DNA of 64,000 nt from Haloimpatiens lingqiaonensis (lineage in GTDB: Bacteria > Bacillota > Clostridia > Clostridiales > Clostridiaceae). Location of the stretch: assembly GCF_044502415.1 (NCBI RefSeq), contig NZ_CP172402.1, one strand, 5' to 3'. Positions 44,439 to 53,055 of the stretch are shown piece after piece (positions within the stretch are counted from its first letter, which is position 1; every line of letters starts with the position of its first letter). The notes under the pieces were generated by a model. It was not told the DNA's origin and did no database searches. It saw nothing but the letters and a program-made list of their open reading frames with translations. The position numbers and the translations under genes are program-made.

Positions 44439-46202
44439 TTATTCACCTACCTTTTCAATAGCATCAAATTTACATACTTGCTTACATATTTCACAGCCGT
44501 TGCACATATTTTGATCTATACTTACCACACCATCTTTAAATTGAAGTGCTGGGCAGCCTGTCTTTAAGCAAGCTTTACATTTCATACATTTATCAGTATT
44601 TACAACACATTTAATACCTGCTCTTGCTTTTAACACATCTTTCTTAAGAGCACATGGTTGTTTTGTTATTATAACAAATGGTTCATTGCTATCATGAGCT
44701 TCTTTAACAGCTTCTTCTGTGGATTTTAAATCATATGGATCTACCACTCTTATGTTTTCTTCTCTAATTCCAACAGATAAAGCTACTTTTTCTATGTCTA
44801 CCATTGGAGCTGGTTTATTTTGAAGAGTTTTTCCTGTTCCAGGATTTTCTTGATGACCTGTCATAGCAGTTATTCTGTTGTCCAATATACAAGTAACTAT
44901 AGGTATATTGTTATAAACTGAATTTATAAGTCCTGTAATTCCTGAATGGAAGAATGTAGAGTCTCCTATAAATGCAAATACCTTTTTATCTTCTCTCTTT
45001 GCCATTTGATTAGCTTTTTCCATTCCAAGTCCGCCAGAAATTGATGCACCCATACATATAACTGTATCAGTTACACCTAAAGGTGGTACTAATCCTAATG
45101 TATAACATCCTATATCACCAGTAGCTATTACATCTTTATACTTAGAAACTGCATAGAATATTCCTCTATGAGGACATCCTGGACAAAGCACTGGAGGTCT
45201 AGATGGAGCTTTAATATCTGTTTCATAAACTCCTTTATTTTCTTCCTTCAATATAGCTTTTCTTATTATATCTGGATTTAATTCTTCACAAATTGGAATA
45301 ATTTCTTTTCCTGTACAAGGTATTCCCATTGCTTTAACAGCTGTTTCAATATAAGGATCATTTTCTTCTATGATGTAAAGCTTTTCCACCTTTGATGCAA
45401 AATCTCTAATCATTTCATCTGGAAGTGGATAACTATATCCTATTTTTAAGTAAGAAGCCTTGTCCCCAAAAACTTCTTTAGCATATTGATAGGATATACC
45501 GCTGGTTATAATACCTATTTTAGTATCTCCCATTTCTATTCTATTTAAGAAAGTTTTGTTTGAGTATTGTCTTAGTTTTTCTAGTCTTTCTTCAACTTCA
45601 TAGTGTTTTGCCTTAGAGTGAGCTGGTATCATTACATACTTTTTAACATTTTTCTCATAAGGTTTTACTCCTACTTCTACTCTTTCGCCTAATTCTACTA
45701 TAGATTTTGAGTGTGAAACCCTAGTAGTACTTCTAAATAAAACCAATGTATCATATTCTTCACTTATTCTATAAGCTTCCTTTATATAATCTAAACATTC
45801 TTGAGAATCTGATGGTTCTATTAAAGCCACCTTAGCGTGTGGAGCATAATATCTATTGTCCTGTTCATTTTGAGATGAATGCATTCCTGGATCATCTGCT
45901 GTTACAACTACTAGTCCACCATTTACTCCTTCATAAGCCATGGTGAAAAGTGGATCTGCAGCCACATTCAATCCTACATGCTTCATAGTGCTTAAACTTC
46001 TTGCACCACCAATAGCAGCACCTGAAGATACTTCTAATGCTACCTTTTCATTTGGTGCCCATTCAGCATATACTCCCTCATATTTAGCAAGATTTTCAAG
46101 TATCTCAGTACTTGGCGTTCCTGGATAAGCTGAAGCTATAGTAACTCCTGCCTCATAGGCTCCTCTTGCAATAGCCTCGTTACCTGACATTATCACTTTC
46201 AT
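44439..46202 (-). CDS. iorA: Indolepyruvate:ferredoxin oxidoreductase, alpha subunit
   Basis: A 587-residue subunit. The N-terminal pyrimidine-binding half begins M-S-G-N-E-A-I-A-R-G and has A-Y-P-G-T-P-S-T-E. The TPP-binding motif is G-D-S-T-F-F-H-S-G near residue 410, followed by I-L-D-N-R-I-T-A-M-T-G-H. The C-terminus holds two 4Fe-4S ferredoxin clusters (C-M-K-C-K-A-C...C-P and C-N-G-C-E-I-C...C). It runs in an operon with ptb upstream, which ends 18 bp before its start. This pairing hints that aryl-acetyl-CoA made in amino-acid fermentation is turned into acyl phosphate for ATP. Confidence 0.96.
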   Translation of the reverse strand: MKVIMSGNEAIARGAYEAGVTIASAYPGTPSTEILENLAKYEGVYAEWAPNEKVALEVSSGAAIGGARSLSTMKHVGLNVAADPLFTMAYEGVNGGLVVVTADDPGMHSSQNEQDNRYYAPHAKVALIEPSDSQECLDYIKEAYRISEEYDTLVLFRSTTRVSHSKSIVELGERVEVGVKPYEKNVKKYVMIPAHSKAKHYEVEERLEKLRQYSNKTFLNRIEMGDTKIGIITSGISYQYAKEVFGDKASYLKIGYSYPLPDEMIRDFASKVEKLYIIEENDPYIETAVKAMGIPCTGKEIIPICEELNPDIIRKAILKEENKGVYETDIKAPSRPPVLCPGCPHRGIFYAVSKYKDVIATGDIGCYTLGLVPPLGVTDTVICMGASISGGLGMEKANQMAKREDKKVFAFIGDSTFFHSGITGLINSVYNNIPIVTCILDNRITAMTGHQENPGTGKTLQNKPAPMVDIEKVALSVGIREENIRVVDPYDLKSTEEAVKEAHDSNEPFVIITKQPCALKKDVLKARAGIKCVVNTDKCMKCKACLKTGCPALQFKDGVVSIDQNMCNGCEICKQVCKFDAIEKVGE

Positions 46203-46220
46203 AATAATACCCCCTTAAAA

Positions 46221-47120
46221 TTATTTTACAGCCAAAGCTCCTAGTGCTATAGAATATAACTTAGATTTTGCACTGTCAGCTCTGGATACAAGTACTACAG
46301 GACATTTAGCTCCCACTATTATTCCTGCATTTTCTGCCCCAGCAAAGTATGTCAATGATTTTCCTAATAAATTACCTGCCTCTATATTTGGAACTAATAA
46401 TATATCTGCTTCTCCTGCTACAGGGCTATGAATGCCTTTATGTTCTGCAGCCTCTTTAGATATAGCATTATCAAGGGCTAAAGGTCCTTCTATTATGCAA
46501 CCCTTCATTTGGCCTCTCTTATTCATTTGGCTTAATGCTGCAGCATCTACTGTTGCCTGCATTGATGGGTTTACAACCTCCACTGCACATAGTGGTGCTA
46601 CCTTTGGATTATCTATGCCAAGGGCATGAGCCACCTTTGCTGCATTATTTATAATTTCTATCTTATCCTTTAATTCTGGGTATGGTACCATACCTCCATC
46701 TGTTAAGAATATAAGTTTTGGATAAGTTTTTACCCCATAAATCATCACATGAGATAATAAGCTATTCCCTCTAAGATTAGCTTCTTTATTTAAAACTGCT
46801 TTTAAAAGTGGCGCTGTTCCCAGCATACCCTTCATTATAAAATCTGCTTGTCCTTTTGATACAAACTCCACAGCTTTTGCTGCAGCCTTTATAATGTCCT
46901 TTTCATTTACTATTTTTATATTATCTAAACTATAATTTTCCTTTTCACAAATTTCTTTTATTTTTTCTTCATCACCAACCAGTATAGCATCAACTATTCC
47001 TAATTTTACTGCCTCTGTAACTGCTTCTAATACTGGTTTATCTTGAGCTACTGCCACGGATAAAGTTCTTTTTTTTCCGTCTTTGGCCTTTTGAATCAAC
47101 TCTTCCAATTTAGTAACCAT
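46221..47120 (-). CDS. ptb: Phosphate butyryltransferase
   Basis: A 299-residue phosphotransacetylase-family enzyme that exchanges CoA for phosphate on butyryl-CoA and related acyl-CoAs. Typical blocks are F-I-M-K-G-M-L-G-T-A near residue 90, R-G-N-S-L-L-S-H-V near 118, E-G-P-L-A-L-D-N-A near 212 and L-L-V-P-N-I-E-A-G-N near 237. It heads the ptb-iorA-iorB operon. No butyrate kinase gene lies beside it, which is unusual for a butyrate-pathway ptb, and suggests a link with the arylpyruvate oxidoreductase instead. GGGGGAA precedes the ATG. Confidence 0.92.
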   Translation of the reverse strand: MVTKLEELIQKAKDGKKRTLSVAVAQDKPVLEAVTEAVKLGIVDAILVGDEEKIKEICEKENYSLDNIKIVNEKDIIKAAAKAVEFVSKGQADFIMKGMLGTAPLLKAVLNKEANLRGNSLLSHVMIYGVKTYPKLIFLTDGGMVPYPELKDKIEIINNAAKVAHALGIDNPKVAPLCAVEVVNPSMQATVDAAALSQMNKRGQMKGCIIEGPLALDNAISKEAAEHKGIHSPVAGEADILLVPNIEAGNLLGKSLTYFAGAENAGIIVGAKCPVVLVSRADSAKSKLYSIALGALAVK

Positions 47121-47317
47121 CCAGATTCCCCCTTTTTTAATTTTATCCTACCCCTTAAAATAATTAATAAATATTCGTTAAAATATTATTTTATACTTTA
47201 AACTAGATATTTAAAAACTTTAAATATCTATATCTAATAAGTATTTTCATTATAAAATATTTTCAAAATTTTTAAAAAAATATCTCTAATGATAGTATAA
47301 TATTTCAAATATTTTTG

Positions 47318-48409
47318 TCAATGCAATCTGCTAAAGTGCTTCTTCTTTACAATCGCCCCTATAAATACTAAGCTAGGAAATATTATTTGAATAAAAAATC
47401 CATAAAATGGCCATAAATCCTGTACAAATTCCCCAGCCTCCATAACGCTTCCAAACATTATATAAGTGAAGTTTAAAGATAAAAAAACCACAGGAACTAA
47501 AATATCTCTATAATCTTTTAAATTAAATACACTTTGTATTCCCTTAGAAACCCCTAAAAAGCAAAAACTCACTTCCATAAATTGCATTATAGTAAATGCA
47601 ACAGAAACTACCACTTCTAATCTTTGAAATTCTCCTGCAAATTGCATTCTTTTTATAGATGCATATCCTGAATAATAAAAAGAAGAATATATCTCTCCAC
47701 CCAGTAACATTATTGTCACAATTGTGACAATAAGAGTAACAATTCCTCCTAAAATAAGCGGCTTAATAAATATATTTTTAGTTTTATCATCATATCTTAC
47801 ACAATCAAAAAAATTTAAGAATAAAAAAACCTCACTAAAAGGAAAAGTAAGTAATGCAACACCTTCTTTTAATATTTCTTTTATGCTATGAGAAAAAAAT
47901 GGCTTTAAATTTGTAATATCCATCTGAGGAATTAATAATATAGATGTTATAAAAATAAATATTAATATAATTCTTATAAAAAACTGAGCCCAATTTGCTA
48001 AAACCTCAATACCTTTCATTAGTATCCATATGCTCAATATACCTATAATTAATATTGGAATAAATAGCGGTGTATTAAACAAAGCTGTTAATTTAATAAA
48101 ATCCACAAAGTCATTTAAAATATATGATCCTAAAAAAAAAGTATTACCTATAAATATTAAACTAAATACTTTACCAAAAACTTTACCAAAAACTTCTTCT
48201 AGTATTTGAAACAAATTTTTTCCAGGGTATAAATTCATAAGCCTCCCATACATAACAACCACAGGAATTACAAGAATAATTCCTACTATTAAAGCTATCC
48301 AAGCATCTTGCTTAACTGCAGAACCCATGCTAAACAATAGATATGCTCCTATGGAATAGCAAAATATAAATAGCTGCATCTGTTTATTAGATATACTTTC
48401 TTCCTTCAT
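47318..48409 (-). CDS. Spore germination protein, GerAB/KB family permease
   Basis: A 363-residue protein with ten predicted helices, the B subunit of a GerA-type nutrient germinant receptor (APC superfamily). The F-F-I/G-A-Y-L-L-F-S-M-G-S-A start and the P-G-K-N-L-F-Q-I-L motif near residue 60 are typical. B subunits bind the germinant. The ATG at 48409 follows GGGAGGA and lies four bases after the small D-subunit stop; a longer frame start would overlap that gene. It is the last gene of the operon. Confidence 0.9.
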   Translation of the reverse strand: MKEESISNKQMQLFIFCYSIGAYLLFSMGSAVKQDAWIALIVGIILVIPVVVMYGRLMNLYPGKNLFQILEEVFGKVFGKVFSLIFIGNTFFLGSYILNDFVDFIKLTALFNTPLFIPILIIGILSIWILMKGIEVLANWAQFFIRIILIFIFITSILLIPQMDITNLKPFFSHSIKEILKEGVALLTFPFSEVFLFLNFFDCVRYDDKTKNIFIKPLILGGIVTLIVTIVTIMLLGGEIYSSFYYSGYASIKRMQFAGEFQRLEVVVSVAFTIMQFMEVSFCFLGVSKGIQSVFNLKDYRDILVPVVFLSLNFTYIMFGSVMEAGEFVQDLWPFYGFFIQIIFPSLVFIGAIVKKKHFSRLH

Positions 48410-48413
48410 GTAA

Positions 48414-48632
48414 TTATCCTCCCAAAGCACTCTTTAGCAATTCTAAAAATTTTCTAAAATATATCATAGGATCCACGATATCTATTTTTAAAGCCACTAA
48501 GGAGCTAATAACAACACTTATACTCATTATTACAATATATATGGGAATCTCCCTTTTTAAATTATTATGATATAACTTTACTATGTCATATCCAAAAATT
48601 AATGCATAAAAAGAAATTATCAGCACAATCAT
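48414..48632 (-). CDS. Small two-helix D subunit of the GerA-type receptor
   Basis: A 72-residue membrane protein with two predicted helices (residues 1-20 and 29-50). Small D subunits of this size and position are known in some GerA-type receptor operons of Bacillus and Clostridium and modulate the germinant response. It starts in the TAATATG junction with the C-subunit gene and ends just before the B-subunit gene. The assignment rests on position and topology. Confidence 0.7.
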   Translation of the reverse strand: MIVLIISFYALIFGYDIVKLYHNNLKREIPIYIVIMSISVVISSLVALKIDIVDPMIYFRKFLELLKSALGG

Positions 48633-48633
48633 A

Positions 48634-49785
48634 TTAAATACCTACTTTTATATTCTTTTTATTAAGTCCACTATATTTTATATTTATATTTACAAATACA
48701 TTTATATCTATATCTTTAAAAACTTCATTCCAGTTGTCTGATACTTTTTTCCATTCCTTTTGCTTGTTTTTCTTTAATAAATCTCCAAAACCCACTATAT
48801 CACTTTTATACTCATTTTGAGTTTTTTCTATTAGATTGTATATCTTTTTATCTATGGATTTCTCTGCCTGTTTTTTTAATTTACCTCTATTTTCCTTCGA
48901 AACATAGTTTATATCTTTCTCTCCTAGTTCGGATAGTGCTACATCCATATTTATATACATATTCATAGATATTTTATCATCCTTTTTTTTTACCTTTACC
49001 TTTCTACTTACATTCATCATTTCCAAACTTATACTTTCCCTATTTTCTAGTTCTATAGGAACTATAAACTTTTGTTTTTTACCTCTGAGAATTTGCAAAA
49101 TAATAGTATCTTCTTCACTTAATTTTCCTATCATTTTATCCTTTCTAAAAACTGCTGTTCCAAAAACCTCAAAATCAGCTTTATCCTCTTCTTTAACTAC
49201 TTTAACCATAGAAGCTGTTGCGGAAATTCCTTTGTCTGATAAATCCCTTATAAATTTAAATACCTCTATTGAGTTAAACTTTCCTATTTTATTAGAATTT
49301 TTAATGGCATCTGCCAATTCATAAGATATTATCTCATCGTATTTTTTACTCTTAGTGAGTATTTCGGAAGCAGTGCTCATTTGTGATACTAAAATCCACA
49401 TATCGTTTCTTACTTCTACGTCCCTGTTAATTAAATCTATCACTGGTACTATACCCTGTTCTGCAATATCTTTGCTCACTATAACAACTTTAGCATGGGA
49501 TAGCTGCAGCATCTTTCCTGTCCTTTTGATAGCATCTCTAAGAGCTGAATGTATAGTTTTACCTCTACTTTGAATTATATTAGATTTTATAATATTAGCA
49601 CTAATAGATGCTTCTAGTACTTCTGATGTTAATATATATTCATCTGTATCCTTATCCTTATCCACTGCAAAGCCTGCTACATATTTCACATCGTTCATTT
49701 CTGTGTAATCCCAGCATCCACAAACCATTGTGGAAAAAACAATCAATATAAATAAAATAAGAATTTTACTTATATACTTTCTCAT
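48634..49785 (-). CDS. Spore germination lipoprotein, GerAC family
   Basis: A 383-residue C subunit. A lipoprotein signal ends at V-C-G-C, with Cys24 the likely lipidated residue, followed by W-D-Y-T-E-M-N-D, the W-[DN] start common to GerAC proteins. Q-S-R-G-K-T-I-H-S-A near residue 72 and L-S-H-A-K-V-V near 96 are also family-typical. It is exposed on the outer face of the inner membrane of the spore. It lies four bases behind the A-subunit stop; AGAAGGAA precedes the ATG. Confidence 0.9.
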   Translation of the reverse strand: MRKYISKILILFILIVFSTMVCGCWDYTEMNDVKYVAGFAVDKDKDTDEYILTSEVLEASISANIIKSNIIQSRGKTIHSALRDAIKRTGKMLQLSHAKVVIVSKDIAEQGIVPVIDLINRDVEVRNDMWILVSQMSTASEILTKSKKYDEIISYELADAIKNSNKIGKFNSIEVFKFIRDLSDKGISATASMVKVVKEEDKADFEVFGTAVFRKDKMIGKLSEEDTIILQILRGKKQKFIVPIELENRESISLEMMNVSRKVKVKKKDDKISMNMYINMDVALSELGEKDINYVSKENRGKLKKQAEKSIDKKIYNLIEKTQNEYKSDIVGFGDLLKKNKQKEWKKVSDNWNEVFKDIDINVFVNINIKYSGLNKKNIKVGI

Positions 49786-49789
49786 CTTT

Positions 49790-51415
49790 TTATTCCTTCT
49801 CTTTAATATTATTTTTCATCCTTATAAAATCCTTAGATATAAATTTAGTTCTATATTTTAAAAGCCACCAAGGCATCCTTATGGTAGTATCAACTATAGT
49901 GTATTTTTCCATATTAGCTATCTTTAACATATAAGGTATACCAAAACTCTTTATAGACATTAAATGAATAGATAGCCCCATTCCAACAAATATTACTCCA
50001 TATATTCCAAAAAGAGAGGCTGCAATTAAAAATATAAATCTTAAAGAAATTATTGCTGCCTTCATTTCATAAATAATCAATCCCGATATGCCAGTAACAC
50101 CTACAACAATTACCATAGGTGCACTTACAAATTTTGCATTTACAGCTGCATCACCTAAAACTAAAGCTCCTACAATACTCACTGCCCCACCTACATGCTT
50201 AGGCAATCTAGTACCCGCCTCCCTTATTATTTCAAAAGTAATCAACATAACTATACTTTCAATAACCGTTGGAAGAGGTACCCCTTCTCTAGCTAAATAT
50301 ATACTTAAAGCTAATTCCGTAGGAATTAATTCCTTATGAAATGTAGTAATGGCCACATAAATTCCTGGTGTAATTATAGTAATAATAAATCCAATTATCC
50401 TTATAACTCTATTCATAGATGCAAATATAAATTGATCATAGTAATCTTCATTTACTTGAAAATATTCAATAAATAAAAACGGAAGAGTTAATACCACAGG
50501 AGTGCCATCGCATAATAAAGCTATTCTACCCTGTAAAAGTTTAGAAGCAACCACATCTGGTCTTTCGGTATTTCCGATAGTCCTAAAGGGTGATAATGGA
50601 GCATCGTTTATACATTCCTGTATCGCTGCAGTAGAAAAAATCCCATCTATATTTATGTCATCCAACCTTTTTTCCAGTTCCCTTAAAATTTTATCATTAG
50701 CTATTCCCTCTACATAAGCTATACAAATTTTAGTCCTGCTTCTAACTCCCAATTCCCTAAACTTAAACTTTAAATCTGGGGAATTTATTTTTCTTCTAAT
50801 TAAAGATAAATTTTTAATTATGGATTCATTGAAACCTTCCCTAGGTCCTTTTACTATAGTTTCGGAAGATGGCTCTTCTATAGACCTAGTATCCCATCCC
50901 TTAGTGTTGATAATTAGTGCCTTATCATATCCATCTATAAATAATATAGAATCCCCATAAAGTAAATTATGAATTAACTCATCCACACTATTTACGATTT
51001 TCACATCATCTACCATTATTACTTCATCACTTATATGTTGCACTAAATCCTCTGTGCCCCCATTTAAACCTTGCTTATTATTTTGATTTAAATTATATGT
51101 GGTAATTGGATATATAATACTTTTATTTATGGTTTCACTTTTTACCATTCCATCTATAAAAATAAGACAAAATTCTGTAGAAGAATTTCTATTTTTAAAT
51201 TTTCTATAAATTATAGTACCATCATCTTTTAGTATATCCTTTTGAAACAAATCTATATTTTTTTGAAGTGATTTATTTAAATTATACTGTTCAAGTACAT
51301 TTTTTAGTGTTTTGCTATCTTTATTATTTATTTGCTTCTTCTCTTTATTATTATCATCTTGCTTATTCTTTTTACCTTTTTTGTTATTTTTGATTTTTTC
51401 CAATAGCTTTTTCAC
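49790..51415 (-). CDS. Spore germination protein, GerAA family
   Basis: A 541-residue A subunit with a Lys/Asn-rich soluble N-terminus (K-N-N-K-K-G-K-K-N-K), a large N-terminal domain and about five or six membrane helices in the C-terminal half. Marker segments are V-K-G-P-R-E-G-F-N-E-S near residue 187, L-L-Q-G-R-I-A-L-L-C-D-G-T-P near 290 and R-E-G-V-P-L-P-T-V-I-E near 378, all conserved in GerAA. The GTG at 51415 is used because AAGGAAG precedes it by eight bases; an earlier GTG falls in that site. Operon order is A-C-D-B. Confidence 0.92.
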   Translation of the reverse strand: MKKLLEKIKNNKKGKKNKQDDNNKEKKQINNKDSKTLKNVLEQYNLNKSLQKNIDLFQKDILKDDGTIIYRKFKNRNSSTEFCLIFIDGMVKSETINKSIIYPITTYNLNQNNKQGLNGGTEDLVQHISDEVIMVDDVKIVNSVDELIHNLLYGDSILFIDGYDKALIINTKGWDTRSIEEPSSETIVKGPREGFNESIIKNLSLIRRKINSPDLKFKFRELGVRSRTKICIAYVEGIANDKILRELEKRLDDINIDGIFSTAAIQECINDAPLSPFRTIGNTERPDVVASKLLQGRIALLCDGTPVVLTLPFLFIEYFQVNEDYYDQFIFASMNRVIRIIGFIITIITPGIYVAITTFHKELIPTELALSIYLAREGVPLPTVIESIVMLITFEIIREAGTRLPKHVGGAVSIVGALVLGDAAVNAKFVSAPMVIVVGVTGISGLIIYEMKAAIISLRFIFLIAASLFGIYGVIFVGMGLSIHLMSIKSFGIPYMLKIANMEKYTIVDTTIRMPWWLLKYRTKFISKDFIRMKNNIKEKE

Positions 51416-51453
51416 TAAAATCACTTCCTTTTACTATAAAATTCTACTTAGTT

Positions 51454-51482
51454 TATTATTTGCAAAAAAGCTTAATATATTC
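51454..51482 (-). promoter_or_regulatory. Sigma-G-like promoter for the gerA-type operon
   Basis: On the minus strand GAATA is followed after 17 bases by AATAATA, one mismatch from the forespore consensus CATWHTA. It lies 40-65 bp before the GerAA start, as expected for a forespore-expressed receptor. Confidence 0.4.
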
Positions 51483-51498
51483 AAATAATAAGCAAATT

Positions 51499-51770
51499 GT
51501 GACGTAATGGCATAGGAAAAATCTGATTTTAAGTCCACAATAAATATATTTTTTTAGACTGTTCGCAGTACGCTAAGAAATTCTAATGTTTTCAAATTTG
51601 AATACCCTAAAGCTTTCAAACTCACTCGTTCCTCGTTCAGGCAATGAAAGCTTCTTAACGGGTATTCAAATTTGAAAACAAAGAATTTCTAAAGCTAGCT
51701 CAATAGTCTAAAAAAATATATTTATTGTTCCCTTAAAATCAGATTTTTCAGTTCATGCATATATCATCAC
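51499..51770. mobile_element. Large palindromic (MITE-like) element 2
   Basis: Arms of about 108 bp (51499-51607 and 51660-51770) are inverted imperfect repeats. Shared blocks include AAAAATCTGATTTTAAG, CAATAAATATATTTTTTTAG and TTTTCAAATTTGAATACCC. The loop of about 52 bp contains AAGCTTTCA and TGAAAGCTT and, on the minus strand, GCCTGAACGAGGAACGAG. It lies directly upstream of the gerA-type operon. The arms are unlike those of element 1, but the loop is similar in layout. Confidence 0.75.
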
Positions 51771-51790
51771 GGGGGGGACAGCCTACTAAA

Positions 51791-51875
51791 GGATAATTTT
51801 CCGCCGCTTTGCTATGGAAAATCTTTAATCTATAAATAGAAAAGCGCTCATAATCTTTTATTGGCGATAGCCAGG
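51791..51875 (-). repeat. 147-bp dispersed element, internally deleted copy
   Basis: On the minus strand it begins GCCTGGCTATCGCCAATAAA and ends with AAAGATTTTCC...GCGGCGGAAAATTATCC, matching both ends of the full copies, while about 60 bp from the middle is missing. Confidence 0.6.
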
Positions 51876-51879
51876 CTAA

Positions 51880-51950
51880 ATATATAAATATATAAATATC
51901 AAATATCAAATATCAAATATCAAATATCAATTATCAAATATCAATTAATG
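51880..51950. repeat. 7-bp ATATCAA tandem repeat
   Basis: Eight or nine units of AAATATC/ATATCAA stand in tandem. Shorter patches of the same family occur near 430, 52690, 54105 and 54795. Confidence 0.75.
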
Positions 51951-51985
51951 TGGATTTTCTTCATTTTATTCAGAAAATCTTTAAG

Positions 51986-52122
51986 TTATCCGATGACTAC
52001 CTGCCGTAACACTCCCACTTCTAACAAAGTGGGAGATAACGGCAGCTACGTCCCTGGATAACGATCTCTTAGCTTCAGTTGGAGTAAAAATTCCATCTAA
52101 AGCTAAGAGATCTGTTTATAAA
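51986..52122 (+). repeat. Two-hairpin dispersed element, copy A
   Basis: Hairpin 1 (52001-52045) is identical to copy B. Hairpin 2 (52063-52112) starts GATCTCTTAGCTTCAG and differs from copy B at five stem pairs: two are swapped on both sides so pairing is kept, three are changed on one side only. Overall identity with the reverse complement of 33774-33909 is high. Confidence 0.75.
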
Positions 52123-52728
52123 TAAGGGACTCATAATATTTTTTAGGCGGAGCCTTTCGAAAAGTTATATGATACTTATTAAAATAAAATAGTAATTAAA
52201 ATTCCATTCATTTTGCCGTAAGGCAATTGTTTATATAAATCTTAGTTTGTAGAAGAAAAAAGGTAAGAAGTAGGTAAGAAGTAAAAAGTAAGAAGTAATA
52301 GTTAAGGATAAAACTCAAGGAGTTTTTTATAATTAATTTGTGAATAAGTAAAAGGTAATAGTTGTGGTTAAAGGGCTGATAATCCCGCAGGCCTATAGGG
52401 CGCACAATAGCCATACTTTCACTTAACCCATAAAACATTAATAACCCTAATAAATAATTTTCAATTGCATTTTTTAAAGTAGATTACCCCAACCATTTTA
52501 TATAATAAGTCTTTTATTATAAATCAGCTGGCTACGCCAAAAAAAACTTTTTAAGTGCTAAACTTCTGAAATTTTACCTATTACTTCTTAACCCTTACTT
52601 AATTTTCAATTGTCCATTGTCACTTGTCACTTCTTACTTCCTCCACAAATTCTAATTTAAGAAATTCCATAGGAATTTCAACATTAATTGATATTTGATA
52701 TTTGATATTTAATATTTCTATATTTTCG

Positions 52729-52875
52729 CTGGCTACCGCCAATAAAAGATTTTTTAAGCCCTTAAAAGAAAAGATATAACTACTCCATTTAATGAATCAG
52801 TTATACCTTTTCCCACTATACCATTGCTTATATTTAATTAAAGATTTTCCGTAACGCAGTGGAGGAAAATCATCC
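52729..52875 (+). repeat. 147-bp dispersed element, copy 2
   Basis: Nearly identical to 32366-32512, including AATAAAAGATTTTTTAAGCC and the end CGTAACGCAGTGGAGG. The internal hairpin has one mismatch (AAAAGATATAAC). Confidence 0.8.
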
Positions 52876-53055
52876 TTTCCTAGCACCTAGTACCCAGTAC
52901 CTAGTACCTAATCTTTTACTTCTTACTTAATTGTCAATTGTCCATTGTCAATTGTCCCTTAGTTCTTAGCGTATTGTTCACAGTCCAAAATTTCAATTTT
53001 ATCACGGAATTAAAGGCAGCTTTTTCCTACGGCACTTTCTTCACAATCTATTCTT

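Larger units (their letters stand above)
51425..53055. other. Repeat-dense region without genes
   Basis: This 1.6 kb holds palindromic element 2, a shortened inverted copy of the 147-bp element, an ATATCAA tract, two-hairpin copy A, GGTAAGAAGTAG-type repeats (52255-52300), TTGTCCA-type repeats (52605-52635 and 52925-52965), the 147-bp element copy 2, and CTAGTACC repeats (52878-52915). A GGGGGGG run lies at 51771. No coding frame is credible. Confidence 0.7.

Noticed and set aside
52208..52438. A 76-codon open frame on the minus strand
   Set aside because: It is made of the GTAAGAAG-type tandem repeats and low-complexity sequence, has no good ribosome binding site, and resembles no protein.
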